DNA of 64,000 nucleotides from Scilla litardierei (Eukaryota > Streptophyta > Magnoliopsida > Asparagales > Asparagaceae), in contig CM061142.1 of the NCBI GenBank assembly GCA_030789695.1, positions 158,134,714 to 158,198,713 on the forward strand. The letters run 5' to 3'. Below, in pieces: positions 1-10,027 of the stretch (its first letter is position 1; each line of letters begins with the position of its first letter). The notes under the pieces are model-generated. The model did not search any database. It worked only from the letters and a program-made list of their open reading frames with translations, and was not told the origin of the DNA. Position numbers and translations under genes: made by a program.

Positions 1-110
1 ACACTAATCTAAAGATAGCCACCACACATATGTGCAGTAAACATAATAGGTAGTCAACTACATGAATAGCCACCCAATACGTTCACCACATGATAATACA
101 CACAGAACAT

Positions 111-188
111 AATATATATATATATATAAATTAATATATATATATTAATATAGTAATTAATATATATAATATATATATTAATATAGTA

Positions 189-231
<43 letters not shown>
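111..231. repeat. (TA)n-rich microsatellite
   Basis: Interrupted TA/TAA tract with two near-identical blocks around 'agtaattaatata'. Open reading frames across it are products of the repeat. Confidence 0.9.
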
Positions 232-234
<3 letters not shown>

Positions 235-1654
235 TCATATGCTTGCACACTAATATACACTTCTCAATACAATTAACCAACTATTCATATACCCACCAAC
301 ACAAGTACATCTATACCACTACAGCCAACACACATGTACACATATAAACACACTATTATGTACACATAAAGTCATCTTCATTAGGTACAAATAAACATCA
401 TAATCATTCATCAGCCAATAATAACAATACACATAAAACACCCACATAAATACATCCACATTTGTTAGAATACAGATCATACTAATGCATACGTCCCACT
501 ATCGACACATGGGTCACTAATAATAATATAAATATACGCCACTTGCAACCACACATGCATAACACTCATCCACTTATATAGAAATATCTATAGACATGCA
601 CATCTAGTCATGGCAATATACACAAGGATCATATGACATAATAATACAACGTAGTATACAAATATACATTCAAGTAACAACTGTACATGCACATATGGGC
701 TACACATTACATATGAATAATATGAACATATGAGAACACATTATGACCACATTACATATTAATCATACATATACTTATATATATCCGAACAATGTCAATG
801 TAATATCTACACACTAGGTACTCATATATATTTATAGCTACACACAGATACAACCATATATTTATATTTTCACACAGTAGTATACCTTGTAGAGCTTCAT
901 CCAGGGGGTGACTATCTACATATCACACTTAGATCCATACACCACGCCAATATACTAACATCCAATAATACACACACCAATGGACCTATTTATTAGACTA
1001 CTCCACTACAACTCTCAAGTACACATATAGACATACACAACATATATCGATACTCATTTCGAGATATAACCCGATACACAAGTAGACATACAGCTACACC
1101 CATGTACATATACAACTATACCAATACAAACAAATATCCATACCGCCGTATCATGTCATAAACAAATATCCATATTGCCGTACCGACCAACATACATACA
1201 CAATCACCACATAACTGTGCACAGTCCATATGAATATACATAATAACATATGTATACACCGATACACTTATGCATACATGCAATATACATATTTATATAG
1301 ATATACTCATACTTAGAGTTATGCACCCAAGACACCCAAATCTACCAACATTACACAAACTAAACATCTATACATAAAGCCATATACTAATTACAATTGG
1401 TACACACATACATATCGCTATACCTAACCATGGCTGTATACTATCTACACAAGACATACGATATACACAACAACACTTACCATACATACATACACACAAC
1501 TCTACTATAGAAGATGATATACCCACATATCCTAGTTCTTTACACTTAGAGATAAAACTACAGCTAAGAGGTCCTAGGCACCTACCCACCTTAGGACTCG
1601 ACCACCCTCTACGAGAACATTACATGCACTGTTCGTAAACAGCCGCAGTGCGGT

Positions 1655-1672
1655 GACCTGCATGGTCCACCA
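1655..1672 (-). promoter_or_regulatory. Conserved 18-mer next to LTR end, candidate primer binding site of Y
   Basis: On the minus strand this reads TGGTGGACCATGCAGGTC, starting two bases after the LTR terminal CA. It matches the 18-mer TGGTGGCCCATGCAGGTC just after the 5' LTRs of A (7940-7957), B (11544-11561) and C (37974-37991) at 17 of 18 positions. Its position suggests a primer binding site, but I cannot assign a tRNA: it is not the usual initiator-Met site, which begins TGGTATCAGAGC. Confidence 0.55.
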
Positions 1673-1974
1673 AATGTAACGCCCCGCTCCCCAGGGTACA
1701 TGGGAAGTATGAATCCGTCCTAGGTAATCATAGAGCAGCGAGTGTTATGAAGGAATAAAATAAGGAAATTACAAAGGAAAATGACATGCCATTGTGCACT
1801 GATGGGATAGTACCTATAGTGTTCCCATACACACAACCAAATCAAGCAGCACAGAACAACAATATCAACAACAGGGACCAACACAGAAAACCTGCACTGA
1901 CCCAATTAATGAATCGCTGTTGCATATCTTCAGACAACAACTTCAAACCCAAGAAAGAAAACCCAAAAGTACAT

Positions 1975-1976
<2 letters not shown>

Positions 1977-2020
<44 letters not shown>
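1977..2020. repeat. (TC)n microsatellite
   Basis: About 21 uninterrupted TC units. Serine/leucine-repeat ORFs in either strand here are artefacts. Confidence 0.95.
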
Positions 2021-2022
<2 letters not shown>

Positions 2023-3802
2023 CTCGATACCCAACCACAACCCAAGCTCCTTAACTATAACTCTAACTCCATCTCCGTGCCTCCAGCTCCATACACCTGA
2101 AACCACAAATTGGAGCACGTCAAAGCGTGTCCAAGTAGGAAACCCAACTAGTGCAGTGTATAAATATTAATTTGGGGATGTTGTTGTTGTCACACTATAG
2201 TACAATGCATGAAAGGAACCACATGTGTATCAGACAAGGAAAGGAAGTAAGAAGTACACATTGGAAACTTAAAGCAATTAAACATTTAATTACATTTCAT
2301 TTGGAATCTTGGGTGTGTCGTTGAATATGAGGAACTGGACTTCACCCCAAGGTGGGCTGTAAGGATCACCTACCAGTGGTACACGAGCACTGTTTCCTTA
2401 GCGGGGCCTCTCACTTCACCCATTCCCCTGCACCGGGGTGCAAGTGAGGAAAACTCCACAACATCTCAACCCATCGTACCCGAAACCGAGCAAGGTACGA
2501 CAAACACCACAAAGTACCCGAAAACTGAGCAAGGTATATCACAATATCACAACACAGTCTAGTCCTCATACCCTACTAGTACCCAGTTTTCCCCCAACCT
2601 CTTTCTAGGGAGCTCACCTTCCATGTGGCAGACCGAGACATCCCTATCATTTATTAGCATTTAATTCAAGTGAGCTAGCATACAACATTTAGAATTGCAT
2701 TTTTACAACATTAGGCTGCCATAGAAGTGACATAAGGGAAACAATAAAGCTAGCGTGCATTTAATTTAAGAGACTAGCATGCCAATTGAACCTTTTTCTA
2801 TAAAACATCCGAGTGGAACATAAACCATTCTCAATGCAATATAAACATTAGGAGGCTAGCATGCAATTAGATGAAAGGACTTGCCTACAACATGAGTCAT
2901 TATGGAATTAAAATACTAGTAAACATTAGCATGCATTGAATTAAAAGGAATAACATGCAACTCGAATTGTCCAATATGGACCATACAACAACATCATGAG
3001 TTCCCTTTTCAATTACCACAACACCAATCTCCATTAAAATAAGCCATTCCCCCAAACACATACACAACTTCATAGATCTCACTTGCACCATGAATCTTTT
3101 TCCAGAAACATTATTATCCATGAGAAATGCAATCTTGCAAATGCCACTAACAAAATGCAAGCTTAATAAATCCCATTTTGAAAACTACTTAGCAACACCC
3201 ACATTTAGTTATAAGATTAATCAATTTTACATTAAAAATGTTACATTTGTAAACTAATGGGAATTGCATGAAAGTTAATTCTCCACATACATGAAATCTT
3301 AAGCATTCCTACACAAACATGCAATCTTTATCAAGGCTAATTGAAATTGCATGAAGTTAATACTATTCTAATTAACATACTACTTCAATCAAGGGCATTG
3401 GTGCTAATAAAATCTTAATTAATGAGAAAAATCATTGCCATAAACATATTTTAATAAAGGAAATGCTAGCTTTGGCATGAATATGACAAGTTATCTAACA
3501 AAGCTTCCACTTTTGGCTCAAATAAGGCATGTTAACTAATAAAGATGCCAACTTTAGATTGGTGTTTAACTAAAAATGACAACTTTCTTACTAATTGGAG
3601 TTACAACTAATCTAACAAATCCCAAATTAATAGTTATTGCACAATTAAGGGTTTCTACCTCATGAAATTTTTTGATGACTCCTCCTCCCTCTCCTTTCTC
3701 TTCTTCTCCTTTCCTTTTTCTCTTCCTCTTGCCTTTAGTTCTTCCTTTTTTTGTTTCTTTCCTTTTCTTCTTCAGTAGTTGCACCGCGTAACGTTATGAG
3801 TT

Positions 3803-4503
3803 CACTGCACTTATGAATTCACTGCACCAAAATCTTGTTATTTAATAATTCACCACTATTTATTTCATTTTTACCATATATATCAACCTTTTCTCACCTC
3901 TCCCTCTCTTTCGGTTTCGGTTTCTGTTGATTTCACCACTATTTATCTCAGACTCTACCGCAGTCCTTTTGCAATGGTGCATCAGAGGTTACAATATTTT
4001 GCTGATAGACAGGTTTATAAATGCGTTGATCGCTTCACCAAAAAGGACCAAAAGAAGCAGATTGTCTCAAATAAACAACAAATGGAGGGTCTAAATAATT
4101 CATCATACCTTCACAGTGTTGTTCATGCCCCCATTTTTTCAAAAGAAAAACATCAGTTTTCATGATCTTGAGCCCTCTTACAAAGGTTCCATAGAAGAAG
4201 ATCCTGCATTTAATCAAAGAAAATCATATCTCGGTTATAACCATGCCAAAAGTAAAACTTTTTTAATCTTAAGAACAAACGGTAAAATTGAGGAGAAAGA
4301 ACATATAGTGAAATAGAGAGGATAATTGAGGCATGCGAAAGAAATAGAAGGGAAAGAAACTTTTTGCGGTGAAATCAAAAGATCAAATGGCAAAGTTTGT
4401 AATTAATTAACAATTTTAAGATTAATAAATAAAATCTAATTACTGTTAAACTTGTAATTTGGAAAAATTAACAATTGCGGTGAAATCATAAGAACGTGCA
4501 GTG
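3803..4503. mobile_element. Possible MITE with imperfect terminal inverted repeats
   Basis: The left end (3803 onward, CACTGCACTTATGAATTCAC) and the reverse complement of the right end (4503 downward, CACTGCACGTTCTTATGATT) align with one 4-base gap, and the similarity continues for about 30 bases. The interior is AT-rich with a C/T-rich tract on the left. No target duplication is evident and no transposase is encoded. A small ORF at 3974-4165 is not recognisable. The element class is unassigned. Confidence 0.35.
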
Positions 4504-4508
4504 CATTT

Positions 4509-5304
4509 AACAACACTCTTTCTTCTTTCTTTCTTTCTTTGTTTTTTTATGTCTGAGGAGAATTCGGCCAAAATAGGAAACAAATGAAAAAGGAAAATAA
4601 AACAAAAGGAAAGGAGAATGGATGAAGAAAGAAATATGTGGATGAATCTAGAAACATTGGAAAATATCTTCTAATGTATTGTTAAATAATTAAAACCTTT
4701 CCTTAAAGAAACTCATTAAATAAAAACCCTTCATTTTTGTATGTTAATTACATCTTTACTTATTATTAAATGCCTTTAAATTTCGATAATTAATTACACC
4801 ATATGCCACTACCCTTAACCCTTTTCACACAAACCCCCATCCAAGACACTAACCCCTTTCACACTAGTATGGCTCACCCTACACACCCCTCCTACACACG
4901 CATGTACATCCATGTACACTACCACATTCATATGTGTCTATATAGCCAAGACATACACAAAGACAACCATATTAACAACCGTAGCCATATAGTTACACAC
5001 TACACTTTTCCATACAACTATACTATTGCACACATATGGATGCACAACATATATGAATGTGGTAGTGTGCACTACATTAGTGCACACATATAAACATATG
5101 ACACACAATATATACACATATATATCCTTAGTGTCTCAAACCCTCTACTACATATTCATGCATACACCGTACACACTATCCACACACATTCGTCTACTGG
5201 CCATACCCTAAGGCACACTAACATGCACTACTAGACATACACCAACACAATAAAATATACATATGCTACAACTTACTATAATAACCAACCATATGTCACC
5301 ACAC
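4509..5304. other. No gene seen; A/C-rich flank of element A
   Basis: AT-rich sequence to about 4800, then acacatatac-type low-complexity sequence up to A's target duplication. It is probably part of the Y LTR. Confidence 0.5.
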
Positions 5305-5309
5305 ATCAC
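5305..5309 (+). repeat. Target site duplication of A, left copy (ATCAC)
   Basis: ATCAC directly precedes the LTR start TGTAACGACT and is repeated at 25672-25676 directly after the second LTR's terminal ...GTGACA. This is the usual 5-bp signature of gypsy integration. Confidence 0.93.
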
Positions 5310-5603
5310 TGTAACGACTGGTTTTCATGTATCTGGATTTATTATATTATATTATATGTTTTGGTGGATTTTCTCCTTATGCGTGGTTTTCTTCTCCGTA
5401 GCTTTCATTTTCGATCGTTTCGTCGTGTTTTCTTAGCTTCTTCCTTAGAATCTTCGATTTTGGAGCAAGTCATTCGTGACGGGCTTCATATCGGTCATAT
5501 CTTATTGTTAGATCAAGCCTAGGAGTCTTAGGAATCGATCCCGGAGCTTCGCGCTCCATTTTGAAACTTTTGGTGCTCATTAGCCGGTGTAAGAAGGGGC
5601 ACC

Positions 5604-6085
5604 GACTGACTAGATGACGATCTAGTCGGTCGGAAAACCGTCTTGAACCGACTAGTTCGCTTTGTAAATTTCTCAGGAGTTACTGTTTATCGTTAGTCGG
5701 TCTAAGAACGTTGGTTGACCGACTAGGTTGCAAACTAGTCGGTCAGCAATGCTTCTTTAACCGACTAACTCATTAACTATTTTTGGTACCAGTTACTGTT
5801 CATTCTTAGTCGGTCTAAGTTCATCTTTCGACCGACTAGTTGTTAAACTAGTCGGTTAAGTTTTGTACTCAAACCGACTAATTCTTAGTTCTTCTATACA
5901 GTCGAGTACTGTTCACTTTTAGTCGGTCTAAGAACGTTCATCGACCGACTAGATGTCGAACTAGTCGGTCAGTGGTTGTTCTTTGACCGATTAAATCTAA
6001 ATCCTATTTTTGTACAGGAGTTACTGTTTGGACTTAGTCGGTCTGCGTTGGTCAACCGACCGACTAGTTCCCAAACTAGTCGGTC
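5604..6085 (+). repeat. Five-copy hairpin array, about 113-bp period, in A U3
   Basis: Inverted repeats of the form GACCGACTAG, 8-nt spacer, CTAGTCGGTC start at 5604, 5717, 5830, 5943 and 6058 (steps 113, 113, 113, 115). The 8-nt spacers differ (atgacgat, gttgcaaa, ttgttaaa, atgtcgaa, ttcccaaa) while the arms are kept almost perfectly. Between hairpins, half-sites such as AGTCGGTCTAAG recur. The whole array repeats in the 3' LTR at 23346-23826. Confidence 0.9.
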
Positions 6086-6152
6086 AGTGGTTGTTCTCTG
6101 ACCGACTAATCAGTGTCGAAACCCTAATTTCTGGGCAGCCGCCAGCACTTCC

Positions 6153-6160
6153 TATTTAAA
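6153..6160 (+). promoter_or_regulatory. TATA box of A 5' LTR
   Basis: TATTTAAA followed by a C-rich stretch and a CT-rich leader (about 6170-6240), typical of a plant TATA and start region. Transcription should begin about 30 bp downstream, setting the U3/R border near 6185. The same box is at 23894-23901. Confidence 0.7.
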
Positions 6161-6460
6161 CCCCTCCCAAACGTTTTCTTCTTCATCTTCTTCAACTTTA
6201 AACCTAATTTCTCCCCCATTGAGCCCCCTACTATCTCAAACCCTTATTCCTTCATCCCAAGCCCAAAATCCATCATCCAAACCCTCACTTAACACATTCT
6301 ACCTCTCATCTTCCTCAAACTTTCATCAAATCCCCCAAAATCCCCCAAAACCCCATTTTTCCAGATTTTTCCCATCTATTCCAGATCTGAACCCTAGGTT
6401 CCCCGGAGCGTTTCTTCCGTTGCTGTGCTTGCTCGGCATCATTCTTCCGCTTCCGATACG

Positions 6461-6556
6461 GTAATAATCGATCTCTTAATGTTTTCATAACCCGTTGTGT
6501 TTTTATAAAACCCTAATGAAATGAATGTTGTTTTGATGATTGTTTCTCCATAACAG
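6461..6556 (+). other. Candidate leader intron 1 of A
   Basis: Donor G|GTAATA follows 'gatac', and an acceptor TCCATAACAG follows a T-rich, AT-rich 96-nt stretch. B has the same arrangement (10028-10176, donor G|GTTAGT, acceptor AAAACAG) and both acceptors are followed by CGA. This rests on splice-site form and cross-family position only. Confidence 0.5.
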
Positions 6557-6618
6557 CGACTTCCCCATAGATTAGCGTCTGTGGGACGAACCCTCGTTGA
6601 TCGTCATCCTCGGTAATA

Positions 6619-6754
6619 GGCAAGTGAAACTTGCCACTTAGGGTTTTGGGCCATGTCTTAGGCCATTTTCTTGTTGTAGGCATAAAAGAGACTAGGCGAC
6701 GAAATGATACTCGCCTAGGCGCAAATTTAGGAACTAGCTTGACAACGAAGCTAG
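6619..6754 (+). promoter_or_regulatory. Cluster of four leader hairpins in A LTR
   Basis: Stem-loops in order: GGCAAGT/ACTTGCC with a GAA loop (6619-6635); GGCC/GGCC (6649-6664); CTAGGCGA/TCGCCTAG with an 11-nt loop containing GAAATGATA (6692-6718); CTAGCTT/AAGCTAG with loop GACAACG (6734-6754). Element C has the same series (36768-36905) with kept loops and changed but still paired stems, plus an extra copy of the last hairpin at 36918-36944. The first hairpin overlaps the candidate GC splice donor at 6620. Confidence 0.75.
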
Positions 6755-6890
6755 ATCCGACATTTACCATGTTGCACAACTACCATGTCATGTTTAAATT
6801 TCCATTAACGGTACGCAAATTAATTGTCATGTCATTGCAACATTTAAGTGTTTCCGTGATTGCGTAGCTTCGCTACATTACTTTTGTTTC

Positions 6891-6941
6891 CTGGCTCGTG
6901 TTCCAGAAGCGGGCCATGTATTGGTTGATAGCCAATGCCCG
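6891..6941 (+). promoter_or_regulatory. Paired hairpins with CTCGTGTT loop in A LTR
   Basis: CTGG-CTCGTGTT-CCAG (6891-6906) is followed by a two-part stem CGGGC...TTGG / CCAA.GCCCG (6910-6941). The first hairpin occurs in B as GCCGG-CTCGTGTT-CCGGC (10671-10688) and in C as CTGG-CTCGTGGT-CCAG (about 37134-37149), so the loop is kept while the stem covaries. The second hairpin recurs in C. Confidence 0.7.
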
Positions 6942-7442
6942 AACTACTTGTTTCCAGCTAGGTGCACCCCTATGCCAAATGCTTATGAGTTGTGAACTAG
7001 AATGCGAGCTCCTGTGTGGGGCAACCCTGGCTCCTTTACTGAGCTCGTGTGCAGGGACCTTGGCTCGTTTACATGTGGGTATTGGGGGTAAGAGTTAAGC
7101 GGCCAATCAACTGGGAGTCTGCCCGATCAGCAACTGCAGTGGTAAGGCGTAAACTCTGGGTTCTGGGGTAGTGTTAAGCGGCCAATCAGCGTGAATGTTA
7201 AACCGTTCAGCTGTAAGGCGTAAACATCTACAAAACAACTTGAAACATGACTAGTGAATTGATTGAGATTGTTAGTAGCTTGGCTACTCTTGACTTGTCC
7301 CGATAATTGTTCTCTTGTACTTATTGTTTCACCATGTCTTGCTTGTGTACTCATGTTATAACTGCCATGTCATGCATACTATAACTACTAGGTTGCTAGT
7401 TGCCTTCCTTTTCAGTTTCCTTGCCCAAGTCTTTTAGACTTG

Positions 7443-7483
7443 CTGACATGTGCTCCTTTACTCTTTTGGGTGACACATGTTAG
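7443..7483 (+). promoter_or_regulatory. Hairpin over the start of the LTR micro-ORF (A)
   Basis: CTGACATGTG (7443-7452) pairs with CACATGTTAG (7474-7483) except for one base. The micro-ORF ATG at 7477 lies in the 3' arm. B has a different but perfectly paired 11-bp stem at the same place, and C has the A form. Confidence 0.7.
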
Positions 7484-7584
7484 ATCCTGAGCCTGAGTAC
7501 ATTGTAGAGGACGAGGTGTTTGCTGACGTCGAGCCCGAGCTTGTGTTTGGCGAGGAGTACGTGGACACTGGGGACCAGTCCTAG
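7477..7584 (+). CDS. LTR micro-ORF, acidic 35-aa peptide (A 5' LTR)
   Basis: The ORF runs from ATG to TAG (35 codons plus stop) and is very rich in Glu and Asp (begins MLDPEPEY). I recognise no family. The copy in the 3' LTR (25217-25324) has the same length. B encodes a comparable acidic 34-aa peptide at the matching LTR position (11122-11226), and C keeps the first residues (MLDPEPE) but is broken by an extra T in a T-run. A hairpin overlaps the start codon in all three. It lies about 1.3 kb downstream of the predicted start of transcription and upstream of gag. It could be a regulatory upstream ORF or a real small protein; chance is less likely given the shared acidic character and context. 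Confidence 0.5.
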   Translation: MLDPEPEYIVEDEVFADVEPELVFGEEYVDTGDQS

Positions 7585-7939
7585 TGTCTTCGTTGAGCTT
7601 TCTCTTTTGTTAAGACTGCTGTTTTGTTGTCGGTGCGTAGCACCTATACTTTGTTACGTTGTTGCTTTTTTTGGCCTTGTTCTGGGCCTTTAGACTCTTT
7701 CTTTTAGCCTGGTGGCTTTTCTGGATGTTGAACTTTATTTTCATGTTGGACAAATTATGAGATATGCGATTTTATTTCTGTCTCTCCTTGTGTTATTATT
7801 GTTGTTCTGTTTGTGGTTACAAGGACCTGCTTATGTTTTATTGACACTTATTGGGTTTGGGGCTTCACAGCTCCACTCTCGTGCGGACCTTTTCACGTCT
7901 CGCCTCCATTTTAGGGAAGCGGCGCGTGACAGGTTTTGT

Positions 7940-7957
7940 TGGTGGCCCATGCAGGTC
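7940..7957 (+). promoter_or_regulatory. Conserved 18-mer after A 5' LTR, candidate primer binding site
   Basis: TGGTGGCCCATGCAGGTC begins 9 bases into the internal region, after GGTTTTGT. It is identical in A, B and C and nearly so in Y. No tRNA can be assigned from memory; see findings. Confidence 0.6.
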
Positions 7958-8076
7958 CCCTCTGTACCTGCGAATTGTCGGAATAGCGATAATAATACTA
8001 GAATGTCCAATAAACTAAGTTTGACATCCGAGTCATAAGCTATGAGTCTAATATGCTTCGTTTTCTGTGTCATTAG

Positions 8077-8793
8077 ATGGCAGGAAGGCGATTCACCCGT
8101 GGTGGAGGTAGTGGTGCGCCCCCTCATGATGAGGAGACTGAGCGGGAACCCACCAATGGAGAGATGATGCGGATGATGCTTTAGATGAAGCAAGTGCAGC
8201 AGGGCGTGCTCCTGCAAGTACAGAATGCTCCACTTGCTCGAGCTGCCCGGGCACTTCCGGATGCCCCTCGCTCCGAGCCGGGAGCGAAGCAATTTCGGGA
8301 GCTGGGCCCCGCATATTTTGATGGGTCTGAGGGTCCTCTGGCTACCGATGAGTGGATTCAGAACATTGAGGATAACTTGAAGATGGCCAAGATCACCCCG
8401 GCTGGATGGGTTGATTTGGCGAAGAGGCAACTCAAGGATAATGCTCAGAACTGGTGGGATGCGGAAGAGAAGATGTTGGTGGAGCCGATAGCTTGGACTA
8501 CCTTTAAGTCCAGGTTTGATGAGGAGTTCTTTCCGAAGGCTGCTAGGAAGGAGATGCTACATCGCTTCATTGATCTGAAGCAAGGGAGCTTGACGGTGGA
8601 CCTGTACCACCAAGAGTTCACTAGGCTGAGTCGGTTCGCACCGAAGATGGTGCAGGATGCTGATGAGAGGGCACAGAGGTTCCTGCAGGGACTTGCTTTG
8701 GAGCTCCAGAGTTTTGTGTCTTCCTCTGATCTGGACTTTTATCAGAAGGTTCTGGTCGCTGTGAGGAGGCAGGAGCTGAACCTGAGTCAGAGG
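8077..8793 (+). pseudogene. gag: Element A gag, first part (interrupted by B, with a nonsense codon)
   Basis: Retrotransposon Gag (capsid and nucleocapsid precursor). The ATG at 8077 aligns with B's gag start. An in-frame TAG (8182) interrupts codon 36, after which the frame stays open. The core Gag domain with the 'DEWIQNIEDNL' and 'NAQNWW' type motifs lies at about 8340-8760. Element B inserted after the 239th codon, at target AGAGG. The frame resumes after the second target copy at 19108, so apart from the TAG the frame itself is intact on both sides. Confidence 0.9.
8789..8793 (+). repeat. Target site duplication of B, left copy (AGAGG)
   Basis: AGAGG precedes B's first base (8794) and is repeated at 19103-19107 directly after B's terminal ...GTTACA. 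Confidence 0.95.
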
Positions 8794-9386
8794 TGTAACG
8801 ACCACTGTTCGGTCGTACGAATTTTAGCGCGTATGTCATTTGTAATGCGTATATCCGTTTTTTGTATTATTTTATTTCCGTAGCTCGGACGCGCGACCGA
8901 ACCCCGTATCCACGACCCTCTCGGAGGCGCGATCGCCCCGGTACCTTCTGTTTGATTTTTGGACGTTTGGGCGCAAATTTATAATAACCTATTATTATTA
9001 TTATATTAATATATGTTAATTTATACCTATTCAAATCTGGGTAGGGTAAACAAAATGTTTTATAAAAAAAGGGGAAGTGGAATTTTTCTAGATGTTTTTT
9101 TTTGTAAAACGAAACTGTAATTAAATTCCTTGTTAACATCCAAGCCAAATATATATTTAGGGAACGAATCAAATCCTTTAGGTATCTGAAAACGAAATTT
9201 TAAGAGATCAAATCCTAACTAGCTAACAACCCATGTCCCCATGATCTCTCCCCATAAACCGTACCCTCTCTCCACTCCACCCACGTACAAGCCCCCACTA
9301 TTTACTAAATAAACCTAAGAAACCCTATGACCAGCCCTATTCACGTGCTACCCTTTGAAACCCACCAGCACACAAGAGTACTAGGC

Positions 9387-9397
9387 TATATAATAAA
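9387..9397 (+). promoter_or_regulatory. TATA box of B 5' LTR
   Basis: TATATAATAAA followed by C-rich sequence; a second candidate, TTATAAAACC, is at 9411. A pyrimidine-rich start region follows at about 9425-9445. The same boxes occur in the 3' LTR. Confidence 0.65.
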
Positions 9398-10027
9398 CCC
9401 TAGGCCCCTATTATAAAACCCTGGGTGTTTCTTTTCTTCACCCTACAACTAGCCAGCGCCGCCCCCCTATTTCCCTTCCTCCACGCAAACAAGCCGTTAT
9501 CTCCCCAAATCACGACCCTTCTCCGCCTGTAGACCGCCAGCACACCACGGAGACCTCTCCGGCCATCATCCTCCCACTTGCGACCCCTCCTCCGTGCAAA
9601 ACGCAGGCGCAGCCCCTGTCTTCTTTTCATCTCCATGCGCAACACCCAGTGTCACCGCTGTCTGACGTTAGCAGCCTCGCAAACGCCGTCCAGCCTCGTC
9701 CCTAGCCGCCTGAAGACAGTCGCCGGCTGCCCCCAAGGCCACCGCGAACGCCCAGCAGCCAAACCCGCGGCCACCTGCTCTCTTCCTCCCTCACGTGCAA
9801 CGATAGGCCGGCCTGTCGATCTCCTCGCGCGCATCACGCAAAGCAGCCGTGGTCTCCTCCTCTCCGAGATCCCACCACTGCAGCCCCGCCCTGTCGCAGT
9901 GACCACTTCCTCGCCCCACGCGCGGATCCGACGCAGAACCCTTCACCTGACGCTCAACGCATGCTGTTTAGGAGTTATACGCGTCACCATAATTTGTCGC
10001 TGCGCCTGATCCTCCTCTGCACTTACG

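Larger units (their letters stand above)
1..1674 (-). mobile_element. Internal-region remnant of minus-strand element Y, non-coding
   Basis: This stretch is rich in short A/C/T words (acatacac-like) and has no supported gene. It lies on the internal side of a minus-strand primer-site-like motif and LTR end (1655-1675). Its composition resembles the reverse complement of the non-coding interior of element C (about 39800-41500). I infer that it is the interior of a non-coding, chromovirus-derived element read on the minus strand. The left end is outside the window, so the second LTR cannot be seen. Confidence 0.45.
1675..5309 (-). mobile_element. Element Y 5' LTR, distal part (interrupted by A)
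   Basis: On the minus strand an LTR ends at 1675 with GGGGCGTTACA, the terminal form used by B (A and C end GCGTGACA), followed by the conserved 18-mer. The LTR runs to higher coordinates and is broken by A at 5310. It seems to resume after A at 25672 and start at 25769 with TGTCATGCCCCG on the minus strand, giving a total of about 3.7 kb. The low end is well supported. The high end is inferred from a TG start and from continuous composition on both sides of A. No gene is supported inside. Confidence 0.45.
5310..7931 (+). mobile_element. Element A 5' LTR (2622 bp)
   Basis: U3 (5310 to about 6185) carries five hairpin palindromes spaced about 113 bp apart and ends at a TATA box (6153-6160). 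The long transcribed part (about 1.75 kb) holds a likely intron (6461-6556), a GC-type donor at 6620, several hairpins (6619-6754, 6891-6941), two related segments each with gcggccaatc and ggcgtaaac words (about 7090-7230), and an acidic micro-ORF (7477-7584). It ends GCGTGACA. Confidence 0.93.
6620..8076 (+). other. Candidate leader intron 2 of A, GC-AG type, spanning U5 and primer site to gag
   Basis: AG|GCAAGT at 6618-6625 is the consensus of GC-type plant donors. The only obvious acceptor before gag is TTTTCTGTGTCATTAG, ending at 8076 directly before the gag ATG (8077). B has the same pair (10246 to 11667, acceptor TTTCTCTTTTGCAG), with a similar length (1457 versus 1422 nt). Splicing would remove the micro-ORF, the hairpins and the primer site from the coding mRNA. 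This is an inference without transcript data. Confidence 0.4.

Noticed and set aside
1675..1700. Plus-strand LTR start TGTAACGCCCCG
   Set aside because: TGTAACGCCCCG can look like an LTR start, but the flank 1655-1672 is the reverse complement of the 18-mer that follows 5' LTRs in A, B and C, so this is the end of a minus-strand LTR.
1930..2170. ORFs with serine/leucine or arginine/glutamate repeats
   Set aside because: Direct translation of the (TC)n microsatellite.
3974..4165. Captured host gene exon inside the possible MITE
   Set aside because: A 63-aa ORF without recognisable domain or splice context.
5604..6085. CRISPR-like array
   Set aside because: Regular palindromic repeats, but the 113-bp period, related inter-repeat sequences, location in an LTR and plant context exclude CRISPR.
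7938..7960. Resemblance of the conserved 18-mer to the anticodon arm of initiator tRNA-Met
   Set aside because: The partial similarity is in the sense orientation, so it could not base-pair as a primer site; likely coincidence.
9400..10009. ORFs of 80-143 aa in the C-rich leader of B (and 17014-17575)
   Set aside because: They occur on both strands of a low-complexity leader and there is no recognisable domain. They are duplicated only because LTRs are duplicated.
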